A DNA stretch of 10,193 nucleotides from Clostridia bacterium (GCA_017964345.1 JAGCSD010000099.1:1-10193); one strand, 5' to 3'. Shown: positions 1-5,646, counted from the stretch's first letter. Notes: a model not told the origin generated them from the letters alone. Numbers and translations: made by a program.

Positions 1-228
1 AAGAACGAGATTTTAGTCTATTATATCAGTTGTCCCGCCGATTATGAAACCGATGTGACCGTGATCGACCTGACGCCGGGCGCCTGTTATACGGCGCAAT
101 GGTACAATCCCTCCACCGGCGAGTTTCTTGCCGCGGGCGAGCTGACCGTGGACGGAAACGGCGAGTTGCTTTTACCCGCTCGTCCCGTTAAGCGCGTGGA
201 TCGGATGCTCGTGCTGAAAAAGAAATAA
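1..228 (+). CDS. C-terminal end of a probable glycoside hydrolase (DUF4038/collagen-binding-2-like tail), 5' truncated
   Basis: Frame 1 is open from the window edge to a TAA at 226-228, giving 75 residues; the start lies outside the window. The visible part resembles the small beta-rich domain (Pfam Collagen_bind_2 type) that closes DUF4038/apiosidase-like glycoside hydrolases. It has a VTVIDL strand, a YTAQWYNPSTGEF stretch (aromatic pair followed by P-x-T-G-E-F), a GELTVDGNGELLLPA segment and a final DRMLVLKKK strand. In that family the domain sits after a TIM barrel and is not catalytic. Substrate and localisation cannot be judged from the tail. No terminator is obvious in the 24 bp before the tRNA gene, so readthrough into tRNA-Pro is possible. 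The family call is from remembered sequence pattern; a different beta-sandwich tail is the main alternative. Confidence 0.6.
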   Translation, partial: KNEILVYYISCPADYETDVTVIDLTPGACYTAQWYNPSTGEFLAAGELTVDGNGELLLPARPVKRVDRMLVLKKK

Positions 229-252
229 TTGCGGCGGTTTTCCGCCGCTTTT

Positions 253-329
253 CGGGGCGTAGCGCAGCTTGGTAGCGCATCTGCTTTGGGAGCAGAGGGT
301 CGCAGGTTCAAATCCTGTCGCCCCGACCA
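253..329 (+). tRNA. tRNA-Pro (anticodon UGG), CCA encoded
   Basis: A full cloverleaf can be folded. The acceptor stem CGGGGCG (253-259) pairs perfectly with CGCCCCG (319-325). The D stem is GCGC/GCGC (262-265 with 275-278). The anticodon stem TCTGC/GCAGA (280-284 with 292-296) closes the loop TTTGGGA, which places TGG at 287-289 and G at position 37, as expected for proline tRNAs. The T stem GCAGG/CCTGT (302-306 with 314-318) closes the loop TTCAAAT. The discriminator is A326, followed by a genomically encoded CCA (327-329). Open frames across it on both strands are artefacts of the tRNA. Confidence 0.97.
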
Positions 330-335
330 TGAAAG

Positions 336-380
336 AAACCTCTTTTGTCTACCAAGACAAAATGGGTTTTCTTGCATTTT
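336..380 (+). terminator. Intrinsic terminator after tRNA-Pro
   Basis: AAACCTCTTTTGTC (336-349) pairs with GACAAAATGGGTTT (356-369) in 12 of 14 positions around a 6-nt loop, followed by the T-rich stretch TCTTGCATTTT. It sits 6 bp after the tRNA CCA. Its sequence is strikingly like the hairpin after the aquaporin gene at 3504-3536. Confidence 0.75.
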
Positions 381-450
381 GAGCAAAAATCGGACAATAG
401 CAAATTTCGGGCTTTCAGACGGATTTGCGGGCTTCTTTACTGTTGTATGA

Positions 451-480
451 TTGAAAAATACACAATGTTGAAGTTATAAT
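451..480 (+). promoter_or_regulatory. Probable sigma-A promoter for the HD-GYP gene
   Basis: TTGAAA (451-456) and a perfect TATAAT (475-480) are separated by 18 bp. This predicts transcription from about 487 and a leader of about 58 nt before the GTG start at 545. The leader contains a small dyad, ATGAT-TGAT-ATCAT (508-521), between the promoter and the ribosome binding site; its meaning is unknown. Confidence 0.65.
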
Positions 481-544
481 GAGGTTGGAGAATTGAAACT
501 TGTGACTATGATTGATATCATGCCACATAAAGAGGAGAATCAAC

Positions 545-1819
545 GTGCACTTTTATCTTAGCTCAATTATCCTGATAGAATTGTTAATGCTTTCCATGAC
601 AATACATGTAATTCGTTATTCGGGATTTGACAAACAGCAAAAAACGTGGCATATCATTACGTTCGTTTCTGTTATGTTCTGTGCTGCCGCAGAATATGCC
701 GTTCACTGCGGTTATTATAGTCCCTCCTTTGCTGTTCCTCTTACAATAATTACAGTATTACAGTTCTCTGTCGCGCCGCCCATGGCAGTGTTCTTCTCAG
801 GTGCCTTAGGGTTACACGAACAATCTAAAAAAGCCCTTTGGTTCTTTATTCCGCATGCTGCTATTGAGATCATTGCCGCTCCGTTCGGTTGGATTTTTTA
901 TTTTGCGGAAGACGGATATCACAGAGGGAACTTTTTCATGATTTACTCTGTGTTCTATTTTTTCAGTTTGATTTATCTCATGGTCTGTATGTTAGCAGTT
1001 GGCAAAAGATTCAAACACAGAGATAAATTTACGATTATAATGGTCGTACTTACGCTGATAGCGGGAATAATACCTGTAACGTTTATGAATCTTCATACTG
1101 CGTATATTAGCATCGGTATGGCAGCATGTCTGTGTTACATCTATTACAACGACCTTGTTCAGGAGGACACGCAGGTAGCGCTTATTGCTAACCAGAAGAG
1201 GATCACAGATATGCAGGAGCATATGATATCAGGACTTGCCAGCGTAATCGAAAACCGTGATACAGACACAGGGCAACACGTATCCAGAACCAGAGAGTAT
1301 GTTAAGTTAATAGCCCTGGGGGCATTGAAGGAAGGTGTTTATACAGACGAAATTGACGGTCTGTTCATAAACTTGATCTATACACTTGCGCCTATGCATG
1401 ATGTTGGTAAAATCGTTGTTTCAGATACGATTCTAAAAAAGCCAGCAAAACTAACGGCAGAAGAATTCGAGCAAATGAAGCTACACGCAGCAAAAGGCGG
1501 CGTTATAGTTGGTCAAATACTATCTGGAATCACTGATGAGTCTTACTTGAGATTTGCTTCGGATATAGCTATGTACCATCACGAGAGGTGGGATGGAACC
1601 GGATATCCGGAAGGGTTAAAAGCAAAAGACATTCCTCTTTGCGCAAGGATTATGGCACTTGCGGATGTTTACGACGCCTTGATATCTGATCGATGCTATA
1701 AAAAAGCATTGCCGGAAAACGAAGCTCTTGAAATTATTAAGGAAGAGTCAGGAACCCATTTTGACCCCCAATTGATTACTGTTTTTTTGAAATATGTACA
1801 AACAAATTCCGGTTTGTAG
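545..1819 (+). CDS. Membrane-anchored HD-GYP domain protein, predicted c-di-GMP phosphodiesterase
   Basis: The 424-residue protein is predicted to hydrolyse the second messenger c-di-GMP at the membrane. Residues 1 to about 205 are very hydrophobic, with about seven membrane segments (near 3-23, 36-56, 62-88, 98-121, 130-152, 160-180 and 185-202), probably a sensor module. A short linker leads to an HD-GYP domain (about 215-420). Visible family residues are H245 and R248 (HVSR), H285-D286 with G288-K289 (HDVGK), H345-H346 and the signature HHERWDGTGYP at 345-355, then ALADVYDAL. The metal and GYP signatures are intact, so it should be active. GTG at 545 is chosen because AGAGGAG (531-537) lies 7 nt upstream; the frame stays open further upstream only from a TTG lacking a site. 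Codon use is AT-rich (ATA, TTA, AGA frequent), unlike lon or trpB nearby, which suggests transfer. The signal sensed is unknown. Confidence 0.9.
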   Translation: MHFYLSSIILIELLMLSMTIHVIRYSGFDKQQKTWHIITFVSVMFCAAAEYAVHCGYYSPSFAVPLTIITVLQFSVAPPMAVFFSGALGLHEQSKKALWFFIPHAAIEIIAAPFGWIFYFAEDGYHRGNFFMIYSVFYFFSLIYLMVCMLAVGKRFKHRDKFTIIMVVLTLIAGIIPVTFMNLHTAYISIGMAACLCYIYYNDLVQEDTQVALIANQKRITDMQEHMISGLASVIENRDTDTGQHVSRTREYVKLIALGALKEGVYTDEIDGLFINLIYTLAPMHDVGKIVVSDTILKKPAKLTAEEFEQMKLHAAKGGVIVGQILSGITDESYLRFASDIAMYHHERWDGTGYPEGLKAKDIPLCARIMALADVYDALISDRCYKKALPENEALEIIKEESGTHFDPQLITVFLKYVQTNSGL

Positions 1820-1842
1820 AAGCAAAACGCACGCAGCAATGA

Positions 1843-1968
1843 TTACGTACTTTTTTGCTGTTCTTCCTTTGGATTTGCACCTTTTAGCGCAACTTCTACA
1901 TGATAATCACCCCTCAGATTTGAACTGTTCGTGTTCGATTGAAAGGTGTTTTTCTTATAACCCGGTAT
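1843..1968 (-). other. Protein-like open stretch without a start codon in the hd-gyp/luxS spacer; possible interspersed repeat
   Basis: On the minus strand a 41-codon stretch, bounded by TGA (1971-1969) and TAA (1845-1843), reads like ordinary protein (for example SSNLRGDYHVEVALKGANP), but it has no start codon or ribosome binding site. The frame beside it also reads plausibly (FNRTRTVQI). This suggests a conserved nucleotide element rather than a gene. The 234-bp spacer (1820-2053) otherwise shows only the luxS ribosome binding site; I found no convincing promoter or riboswitch. The repeat idea is inference from sequence feel, not from a search. Confidence 0.2.
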
Positions 1969-2053
1969 TCATGCGGTTTTTTGCAAACGCCGCTTATCAA
2001 ACATGTTTTGCGAAACAAAGACCGTATCGGTTGAAACAGGAGGAGAAACGGGA

Positions 2054-2578
2054 ATGAAATTGATACAGAGCTTTTCGGTAGACCACACGCGCATGGTACC
2101 CGGTATTTTCACAAGCAGAGTCGATCATGTAGGCGACTATTCCGTTACGACCTATGATATAAGACTGAAAAGACCTAACAGGGAACCGGTCATGGATGTT
2201 GCGGCGATGCATTCGCTGGAGCATATGATCGCAACGTATCTTCGCAACACGCCCGATTGGAAAGATGAAGTGATCTACTGGGGACCTATGGGCTGTCTTA
2301 CGGGTTTTTATCTTATTCTCAAAGGGAACCGGACGCCGCGGGAGCTTTATGGGCTTATCCTGAAAGCCTTTTCATCCGTAAACGATGCCCGCGAGGTGCC
2401 CGGTACCGCTCCCCAAAACTGCGGATACTACCGTATGCACAACCTTGAAATGGCAAAATGGTATGCAAACGAGTTTGCCGCTTATCTTGAAGCAAACGCG
2501 GAAAACAGCGATATCTTTGCGTATCCTAAGGCAGAGCGACTTGTAACAGACGGAGGACGGCAGTTCTACGATTCATAA
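2054..2578 (+). CDS. luxS: S-ribosylhomocysteine lyase LuxS
   Basis: LuxS cleaves S-ribosylhomocysteine to homocysteine and DPD, the precursor of the quorum signal AI-2, in the cytosolic activated-methyl cycle. The 174-residue product carries the complete active site: the metal-binding HSLEH motif (H53, E56, H57), the catalytic cysteine C81 in GPMGCLTGFYLIL, and the third metal ligand C123 in NCGYY. The N-terminal SFSVDHTRMVPG stretch is also typical. The length is somewhat above the usual 150-160, the excess lying in the C-terminal tail. ATG 2054 is chosen because AGGAGGAG (2038-2045) sits 8 nt upstream and because MKLIQSF matches family starts; an in-frame ATG at 2003 has no such site. The SAH nucleosidase gene often found with luxS is not in view. 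No clear promoter or terminator was found, so transcription may start in the repeat-like spacer or upstream. Confidence 0.96.
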   Translation: MKLIQSFSVDHTRMVPGIFTSRVDHVGDYSVTTYDIRLKRPNREPVMDVAAMHSLEHMIATYLRNTPDWKDEVIYWGPMGCLTGFYLILKGNRTPRELYGLILKAFSSVNDAREVPGTAPQNCGYYRMHNLEMAKWYANEFAAYLEANAENSDIFAYPKAERLVTDGGRQFYDS

Positions 2579-2580
2579 TC

Positions 2581-2706
2581 GCATATCGCCGATAAAGTCA
2601 CAGTTTCCTGAACTTTAGGCGGGGAACGGGGCTGTTTTGTTCGTTTAAGATATGCATTTTTGCATGAAAACAGAATCGGCATATTTAAGTAAAAATTAAG
2701 TAAAAA
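2581..2706. repeat. Nested inverted repeats and tandem 11-mer in the luxS-aquaporin spacer
   Basis: The 204-bp spacer (2579-2782) holds several repeats. GCATATC (2581-2587) is inverted as GATATGC (2649-2655). CTGTTTT (2632-2638) is inverted as AAAACAG (2667-2673), and inside that pair lies ATGCA-TTTT-TGCAT (2652-2665). Just downstream, TTAAGTAAAAA occurs twice in perfect tandem (2685-2695, 2696-2706), immediately before the aquaporin promoter. The hairpin may end luxS transcription although it lacks a clean T-run. The A-rich tandem could act as an UP-type element or a binding site. Both roles are inference. Confidence 0.4.
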
Positions 2707-2711
2707 ATATC

Positions 2712-2741
2712 TTTCCTTTTTGGAATTATTGTGATACAATA
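2712..2741 (+). promoter_or_regulatory. Extended -10 promoter of the aquaporin gene with overlapping dyad
   Basis: TGATACAAT (2732-2740) is a strong extended -10 element. Only a weak -35 (TTTCCT, 2712-2717) lies 17 bp upstream, as is usual for TG-type promoters. A perfect dyad, TATTGT-GAT-ACAATA (2727-2741), covers the -10, which makes it a candidate operator for a repressor. The leader to the ATG would be about 36 nt. Confidence 0.5.
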
Positions 2742-2782
2742 TGGATGTAGTAATACAAATATTTTTGATGGGAGGAAAAACT

Positions 2783-3487
2783 ATGAATAATCTGATGAAA
2801 AAAGCCATGGCGGAGGGAATCGGCACATTTGTACTTGTTTTCATTGCATGCGGCGTGGCCGGTGCGACCGGCGGCAGTCTTGTCGCCACCTCTTTAGCTT
2901 TTGGTTTCACCATCGTTGCGATGGCATACTCCGTAGGCCGGGTAAGCGGATGTCATGTCAATCCTGCTGTTTCTCTCGGATGTTTGCTCACAAAACGGAT
3001 GGCTGCAAAAGAATTCTTTGCATATATCATCAGCCAGATCATCGGCGGTGCTGCGGGCGCGATGCTGGTATTCGGCATTTTCAAAATGGCGAATATCAGT
3101 CCTTTGGGCAATGCTTGCAACTATGCTGTCGGTTTCGGCGACAACGGTCTTGTGACGGGAGGTATTATTGCCGCTCTCATTGTTGAAGCGGTGCTGACCT
3201 GCATTTTTGTATATACCATTTTGAATGTGACCGATGAGAAGGCGGGAACAGGAAAAATCGCCGGTCTTGTCATCGGGCTTACCCTTACGCTCGTTCATCT
3301 TCTCGGAATAAACTTTACGGGAACCTCGGTCAACCCCGCACGCAGTATAGCGACCGCTGTTTCCGCTTGGATTTACAACGGCGAAATCGATGCTTTGTCA
3401 CAAATATGGATCTTTATTGCGGCGCCTCTGATCGGTGCGGCGATAGCGGCAGGTTTGTATAAAGCGTTGAACACAGAAAAAGAATAA
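2783..3487 (+). CDS. Aquaporin, AqpZ-type (MIP family)
   Basis: The product is a 234-residue inner-membrane channel with six predicted helices and the two half-helix NPA motifs of the MIP family: NPA at 60-62 (SGCHVNPAVSLG) and NPAR at 184-187 (GTSVNPARS). The aromatic/arginine filter can be aligned with E. coli AqpZ: F40 (LAFGFT), H172 (LVHLLG), T181 and R187. This combination is that of water-selective channels rather than glycerol facilitators, which have a smaller residue in place of the histidine. Water transport is therefore inferred. ATG 2783 has GGAGG (2771-2775) 7 nt upstream; an in-frame ATG at 2741 overlaps the promoter and is rejected. The gene is monocistronic, with its own promoter and a strong terminator. 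The dyad over its -10 suggests repression by an unknown factor. Confidence 0.93.
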   Translation: MNNLMKKAMAEGIGTFVLVFIACGVAGATGGSLVATSLAFGFTIVAMAYSVGRVSGCHVNPAVSLGCLLTKRMAAKEFFAYIISQIIGGAAGAMLVFGIFKMANISPLGNACNYAVGFGDNGLVTGGIIAALIVEAVLTCIFVYTILNVTDEKAGTGKIAGLVIGLTLTLVHLLGINFTGTSVNPARSIATAVSAWIYNGEIDALSQIWIFIAAPLIGAAIAAGLYKALNTEKE

Positions 3488-3503
3488 ACCACAAAACTTA
3501 GTA

Positions 3504-3540
3504 AAACCGCTTTTGTCTGAAAGATAAAAGCGGTTTCTTG
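3504..3540. terminator. Bidirectional intrinsic terminator between the aquaporin and ABC permease genes
   Basis: AAACCGCTTTTGTC (3504-3517) pairs with GATAAAAGCGGTTT (3523-3536) over 14 positions (one G-T) around a 5-nt loop. T-rich sequence follows on the plus strand. On the minus strand the stem is followed by TACTAAGTTTT, so it can serve the convergent ABC operon, whose last stop is at 3548. Confidence 0.85.
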
Positions 3541-3547
3541 TTATCCT

Positions 3548-4294
3548 TTATTTTGCTCGCATTTTGCTTCTGAAAGCGAGAATTGCCGCGATCAATGCCG
3601 CCGCTGTATAAAGCAGTACGACGATAAGAGGTTTCCATAAGGGCGGATCGCCGATGCCGTTTACGATATTTCGGATCAGATCGGTGGCGTTCTTGAAAGG
3701 CAGGTATTTCATGAAGGTGACGATCTCTTTGCCCATGCCTTCCAGGGGAAACCACATTCCCGACAGAACCGATTGGCACATAATGATGACGGACGCCACG
3801 CCGCCGACCGATTTTTCATTGCAGAGCGAGCCGATCAGAATCCCAAGTCCGATAAAGAGCAGCGACGTAACAAGCGAAAGCGGGATCGCCCATATCATGC
3901 CAAGCCCGAAGAGCGAGGGATCGATCAGACCGCCGATCACAAAAAACAGCACCGATTGCGCGAGGGTGATCGGCAGGAGCGAAAGCGCGTAGCCGAAGAT
4001 AAATTCGTGCGGCTTCGTCTGAGAAACGAACAGGCGCGTAAGAAATGCCGTGGCTTTGTCCAGCGCGAGCAGAAGTCCGGCAAAAAGCGACAAAAACGCC
4101 TGCGAAAACACCACGATGCCGGGGGCTAAGTATTTCATTTCAAACTGCGGCGTCAGCTTGTGAAAAACAAAGTAAAACAGGATCTCCATCCCCAAGGGGA
4201 GCGCCAGCATGAAAAGGAAAGACAGCGGATCGCGCAGGATCTCCTTTATATTTCTGCCGGTCAGCGTCAGAATTCTTACGAGGGACTCACGCAT
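3548..4294 (-). CDS. ABC-2 type transporter permease
   Basis: A 248-residue integral membrane protein with about six hydrophobic segments. A short cytoplasmic start (MRESLVRILTLTGRNIKEILRDP) leads into a first helix around FLFMLALPLGMEILFYFVF. It also has a late GMWFPLEGMGKEIVTFMKYLPF loop, the usual arrangement in ABC-2 exporters before the last helix. It should form the channel for the ATPase encoded just upstream; the substrate (drug, lipid, peptide or polysaccharide) cannot be told. ATG 4294 is chosen because GGGAGG (4308-4303) lies 8 nt upstream. It overlaps the ATPase stop by 8 nt, so the two are probably translationally coupled; the longer frame reaching 4360 has no such site. The gene is last in the operon and ends at the bidirectional terminator. 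Confidence 0.88.
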   Translation of the reverse strand: MRESLVRILTLTGRNIKEILRDPLSFLFMLALPLGMEILFYFVFHKLTPQFEMKYLAPGIVVFSQAFLSLFAGLLLALDKATAFLTRLFVSQTKPHEFIFGYALSLLPITLAQSVLFFVIGGLIDPSLFGLGMIWAIPLSLVTSLLFIGLGILIGSLCNEKSVGGVASVIIMCQSVLSGMWFPLEGMGKEIVTFMKYLPFKNATDLIRNIVNGIGDPPLWKPLIVVLLYTAAALIAAILAFRSKMRAK

Positions 4295-5021
4295 CGAAAA
4301 CACCTCCCGAAACCATGTGAAGAAATGCCTCTTCGACGTTCTGTTTTCCGCTTTGCTCAAACAGGGCTTCTTTTGTTCCCGCGAACAGCAGTTTTCCGCT
4401 TTGCATGATCCCGATGCGGTCGGACAGCGCCTCGGCCTCTTCCATGTAATGTGTAGTCAGAATGATGGTCATACTGCCTTTTAATGCCTGAATGGCTTTC
4501 CACAATTCTCTTCTTGCCAGAACATCCAAGCCGAGCGTCGGTTCGTCTAAAAACAGTACCTTGGGACGGGAAACCAACGCCAGCGCAATGGAGAGCTTGC
4601 GCTGCCAGCCGCCGGAAAGCTTTTGCGCTTGCCTGTCCCGCACGGAATCCAAGCCGAAAATGTCATATACCGCTTGCTTGCTTATTTGGATTTCCTGTGC
4701 GTTCTGTCCGCTCAGACGTGCATAAAAATCGATGTTTTCTTTGACGGTCAGCTTCCGCGCCACGGCGGTTTCCTGCATGGAAATATCGATGACTTGCTTG
4801 ACCGCGTTTGGGTCTTTCAGGATCGAATGCCCTAAAATCTCGGCGTCGCCGCCGGAAGGGGAAACGAGCGTCGAAAGCATTTTGATCGTCGTGGTCTTGC
4901 CCGCTCCGTTGACGCCGAGCAGGGAAAACAGTTCGCCCTCGTTTATTTCCAGCGAAAGTCCGTCGACCGCCGTTACATCCTTATAGACCTTTTTCAGGTT
5001 TTTGATCGCGATTGCCGTCAT
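4287..5021 (-). CDS. ABC transporter ATP-binding protein
   Basis: A 244-residue nucleotide-binding subunit that powers the ABC-2 permease encoded downstream. Motifs in order: Walker A GVNGAGKT (36-43), Q-loop glutamine Q83, signature LSGGW (135-139), Walker B VLFLDEP with D159 and E160, D-loop LGLD, and H-loop H191 in TTHYMEEAE. All catalytic residues are present. The signature has W instead of the usual Q at its fifth place, a variation seen in export ATPases of this class. The ATG at 5021 lies inside the end of the upstream abrB-like gene (41-nt overlap), with GGGAGG (5038-5033) 11 nt upstream. Together with the 8-nt overlap downstream this shows a tightly coupled operon. Related ATPases serve drug, bacteriocin or lantibiotic export, but nothing here identifies a cargo. 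Confidence 0.93.
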   Translation of the reverse strand: MTAIAIKNLKKVYKDVTAVDGLSLEINEGELFSLLGVNGAGKTTTIKMLSTLVSPSGGDAEILGHSILKDPNAVKQVIDISMQETAVARKLTVKENIDFYARLSGQNAQEIQISKQAVYDIFGLDSVRDRQAQKLSGGWQRKLSIALALVSRPKVLFLDEPTLGLDVLARRELWKAIQALKGSMTIILTTHYMEEAEALSDRIGIMQSGKLLFAGTKEALFEQSGKQNVEEAFLHMVSGGVFDA

Positions 5022-5220
5022 CGGGCATCATTCCTCCCATCATGTCGTAAAAAGCGTCCGCCTTGATCAGCGCCATGCCTCTTTGCCGATCGCCCATGAC
5101 CATCAACGTGTCGCCCTCACGGATGCCGAACATCTTCCGCGCTTCAACGGGAACGGTGATCTGCCCCTTCGGACCGACTTTGACGCTGATGATGAATCGG
5201 TCATTCTGCGTTTTCTTCAT
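4981..5220 (-). CDS. AbrB/SpoVT-family DNA-binding regulator
   Basis: A 79-residue protein with one swapped-hairpin AbrB domain at about residues 9-48. The pattern VGPKGQITVPVEARKMFGIREGD is the family hallmark (KGQITVP, then R..FGI..GD). Such proteins bind DNA as dimers or tetramers, and small ones often control their own operon. The C-terminal tail (MMGGMMPDDGNRDQ) is short and acidic with no second domain. The start at 5220 has GGAGA (5231-5227) 6 nt upstream and follows a perfect consensus promoter. It is the first gene of the abrB-ATPase-permease operon, so it most likely regulates the transporter. It could also affect the divergent trpB2 promoter; that is inference. An antitoxin of the MazE fold is unlikely because no toxin gene is adjacent. 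Confidence 0.87.
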   Translation of the reverse strand: MKKTQNDRFIISVKVGPKGQITVPVEARKMFGIREGDTLMVMGDRQRGMALIKADAFYDMMGGMMPDDGNRDQKPEKGL

Positions 5221-5252
5221 TCTAATTCTCCTACTTTTCCTATTTTTCTTAC

Positions 5253-5281
5253 ATTATAGGCAAAAAACACGCTTTTGTCAA
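5253..5281 (-). promoter_or_regulatory. Consensus sigma-A promoter of the abrB-ABC operon
   Basis: Read on the minus strand, TTGACA (5281-5276) and TATAAT (5258-5253) are separated by exactly 17 bp, a perfect match to the housekeeping promoter. It lies 32 bp upstream of the AbrB-family start codon. Confidence 0.9.
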
Positions 5282-5292
5282 GGGAAAAAGCG
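5270..5292. promoter_or_regulatory. Inverted repeat across the abrB -35 box, candidate operator
   Basis: CGCTTTT (5270-5276) and AAAAGCG (5286-5292) form a perfect 7-bp inverted repeat with a 9-bp centre. It straddles the -35 element of the abrB promoter and lies between the two divergent promoters, upstream of both start points. It is therefore not transcribed from them and would act as DNA, for example in autoregulation by the AbrB-family protein. No experimental or family-specific site is matched. Confidence 0.35.
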
Positions 5293-5318
5293 CGCGATAA
5301 AAAAATATAAAAAAGTGC

Positions 5319-5347
5319 TTGACAAAAAAACAAATCCGTATTATACT
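5319..5347 (+). promoter_or_regulatory. Sigma-A promoter of the T-box/trpB2 unit
   Basis: TTGACA (5319-5324) and TATACT (5342-5347) are separated by 17 bp, one base from perfect consensus. Transcription should begin near 5354, just before the first T-box stem. Its -35 is 37 bp from the -35 of the divergent abrB promoter. Confidence 0.88.
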
Positions 5348-5353
5348 GTGCTA

Positions 5354-5620
5354 AACCGTTGAAGAAGAGTAAGTACGCAAACCCTCTTTCCTGTTCAGAG
5401 AGTCGCCGGCGGTGGGATGGCGGCGGAAATGTTTTGCGGAATGGACTTCTGAGGGCAACCGGAAGCACCGCGAGGTGTGCTATGGAAGCCGGAGTCGGGC
5501 GCTCCGTCAAAAACGTCGGCATATGTTTGTATGCGCTAAGTGGATGCGAAAGCATCAAGCCGGGTGGCACCGCAGGATTTTATCCTGTCCCAGCAAAAAA
5601 TTCTGGGACAGGATTTTTTT
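5354..5620 (+). promoter_or_regulatory. Tryptophan-specific T-box riboswitch
   Basis: The leader senses uncharged tRNA-Trp and lets transcription proceed into trpB2 when tryptophan is scarce. Stem I starts with GTTG (5358-5361) pairing CAAC (5456-5459) and AGAAG (5363-5367) pairing CTTCT (5446-5450). The AGTA bulge (5368-5371) then faces GAATGGA (5439-5445), the classic specifier loop. The specifier codon is TGG at 5442-5444, that is Trp. The distal CAGAGAG and GGTGGGATGGCGGC elements (about 5396-5424) are typical of stem I. A GATGC-GAAA-GCATC hairpin (5543-5556) precedes the T-box core AAGCCGGGTGGCACCGC (5557-5573). The antiterminator forms from GGG (5562-5564) with CCC (5589-5591) and GCAGGAT (5572-5578) with ATCCTGT (5582-5588), leaving the 7-nt bulge TGGCACC. 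The bulge base C5568 would pair with discriminator G73, as expected for bacterial tRNA-Trp. Confidence 0.96.
5582..5620 (+). terminator. Regulated terminator of the T-box leader
   Basis: ATCCTGTCCCAG (5582-5593) pairs perfectly with CTGGGACAGGAT (5603-5614) around a 9-nt loop, followed by an unbroken T-run (5614-5620). Its left arm contains the bases that complete the antiterminator, so the two folds exclude each other. Confidence 0.95.
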
Positions 5621-5646
5621 GTCCCGCAAATTTGAAAGGAGAAGCC

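Noticed and set aside
398..426. GCAAAT...ATTTGC inverted repeat after the tRNA terminator, considered as a second terminator or riboswitch
   Set aside because: Only 6 bp pair around a 17-nt loop, with no T-run or recognisable aptamer; too weak to annotate.
87..450. Open frames across the tRNA on both strands (for example a peptide containing RQDLNLRPSAPKADALPSCAT)
   Set aside because: These are the well-known false translations of a tRNA gene; the cloverleaf at 253-329 explains the sequence.
1875..1907. TTGCAC plus GATAAT as a luxS promoter
   Set aside because: The spacing is 21 bp and the -35 is poor; not supported as a sigma-A promoter.
1915..1930. GTTCAAATC on the minus strand matching the tRNA-Pro T-loop, considered as an attachment-site duplicate
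   Set aside because: The match is only about 9 bases, inverted, with no acceptor-stem sequence; chance is sufficient.
4160..4986. Several plus-strand open frames of 70-90 codons opposite the ABC genes
   Set aside because: They have no ribosome binding sites or recognisable motifs and lie antisense to genes with complete ABC signatures.
5359..5646. N-terminal extension of trpB2 through the leader, and overlapping plus-strand frames there
   Set aside because: The bases fold as a T-box with terminator, and a good ribosome binding site precedes the ATG at 5647. The extension has no family counterpart.
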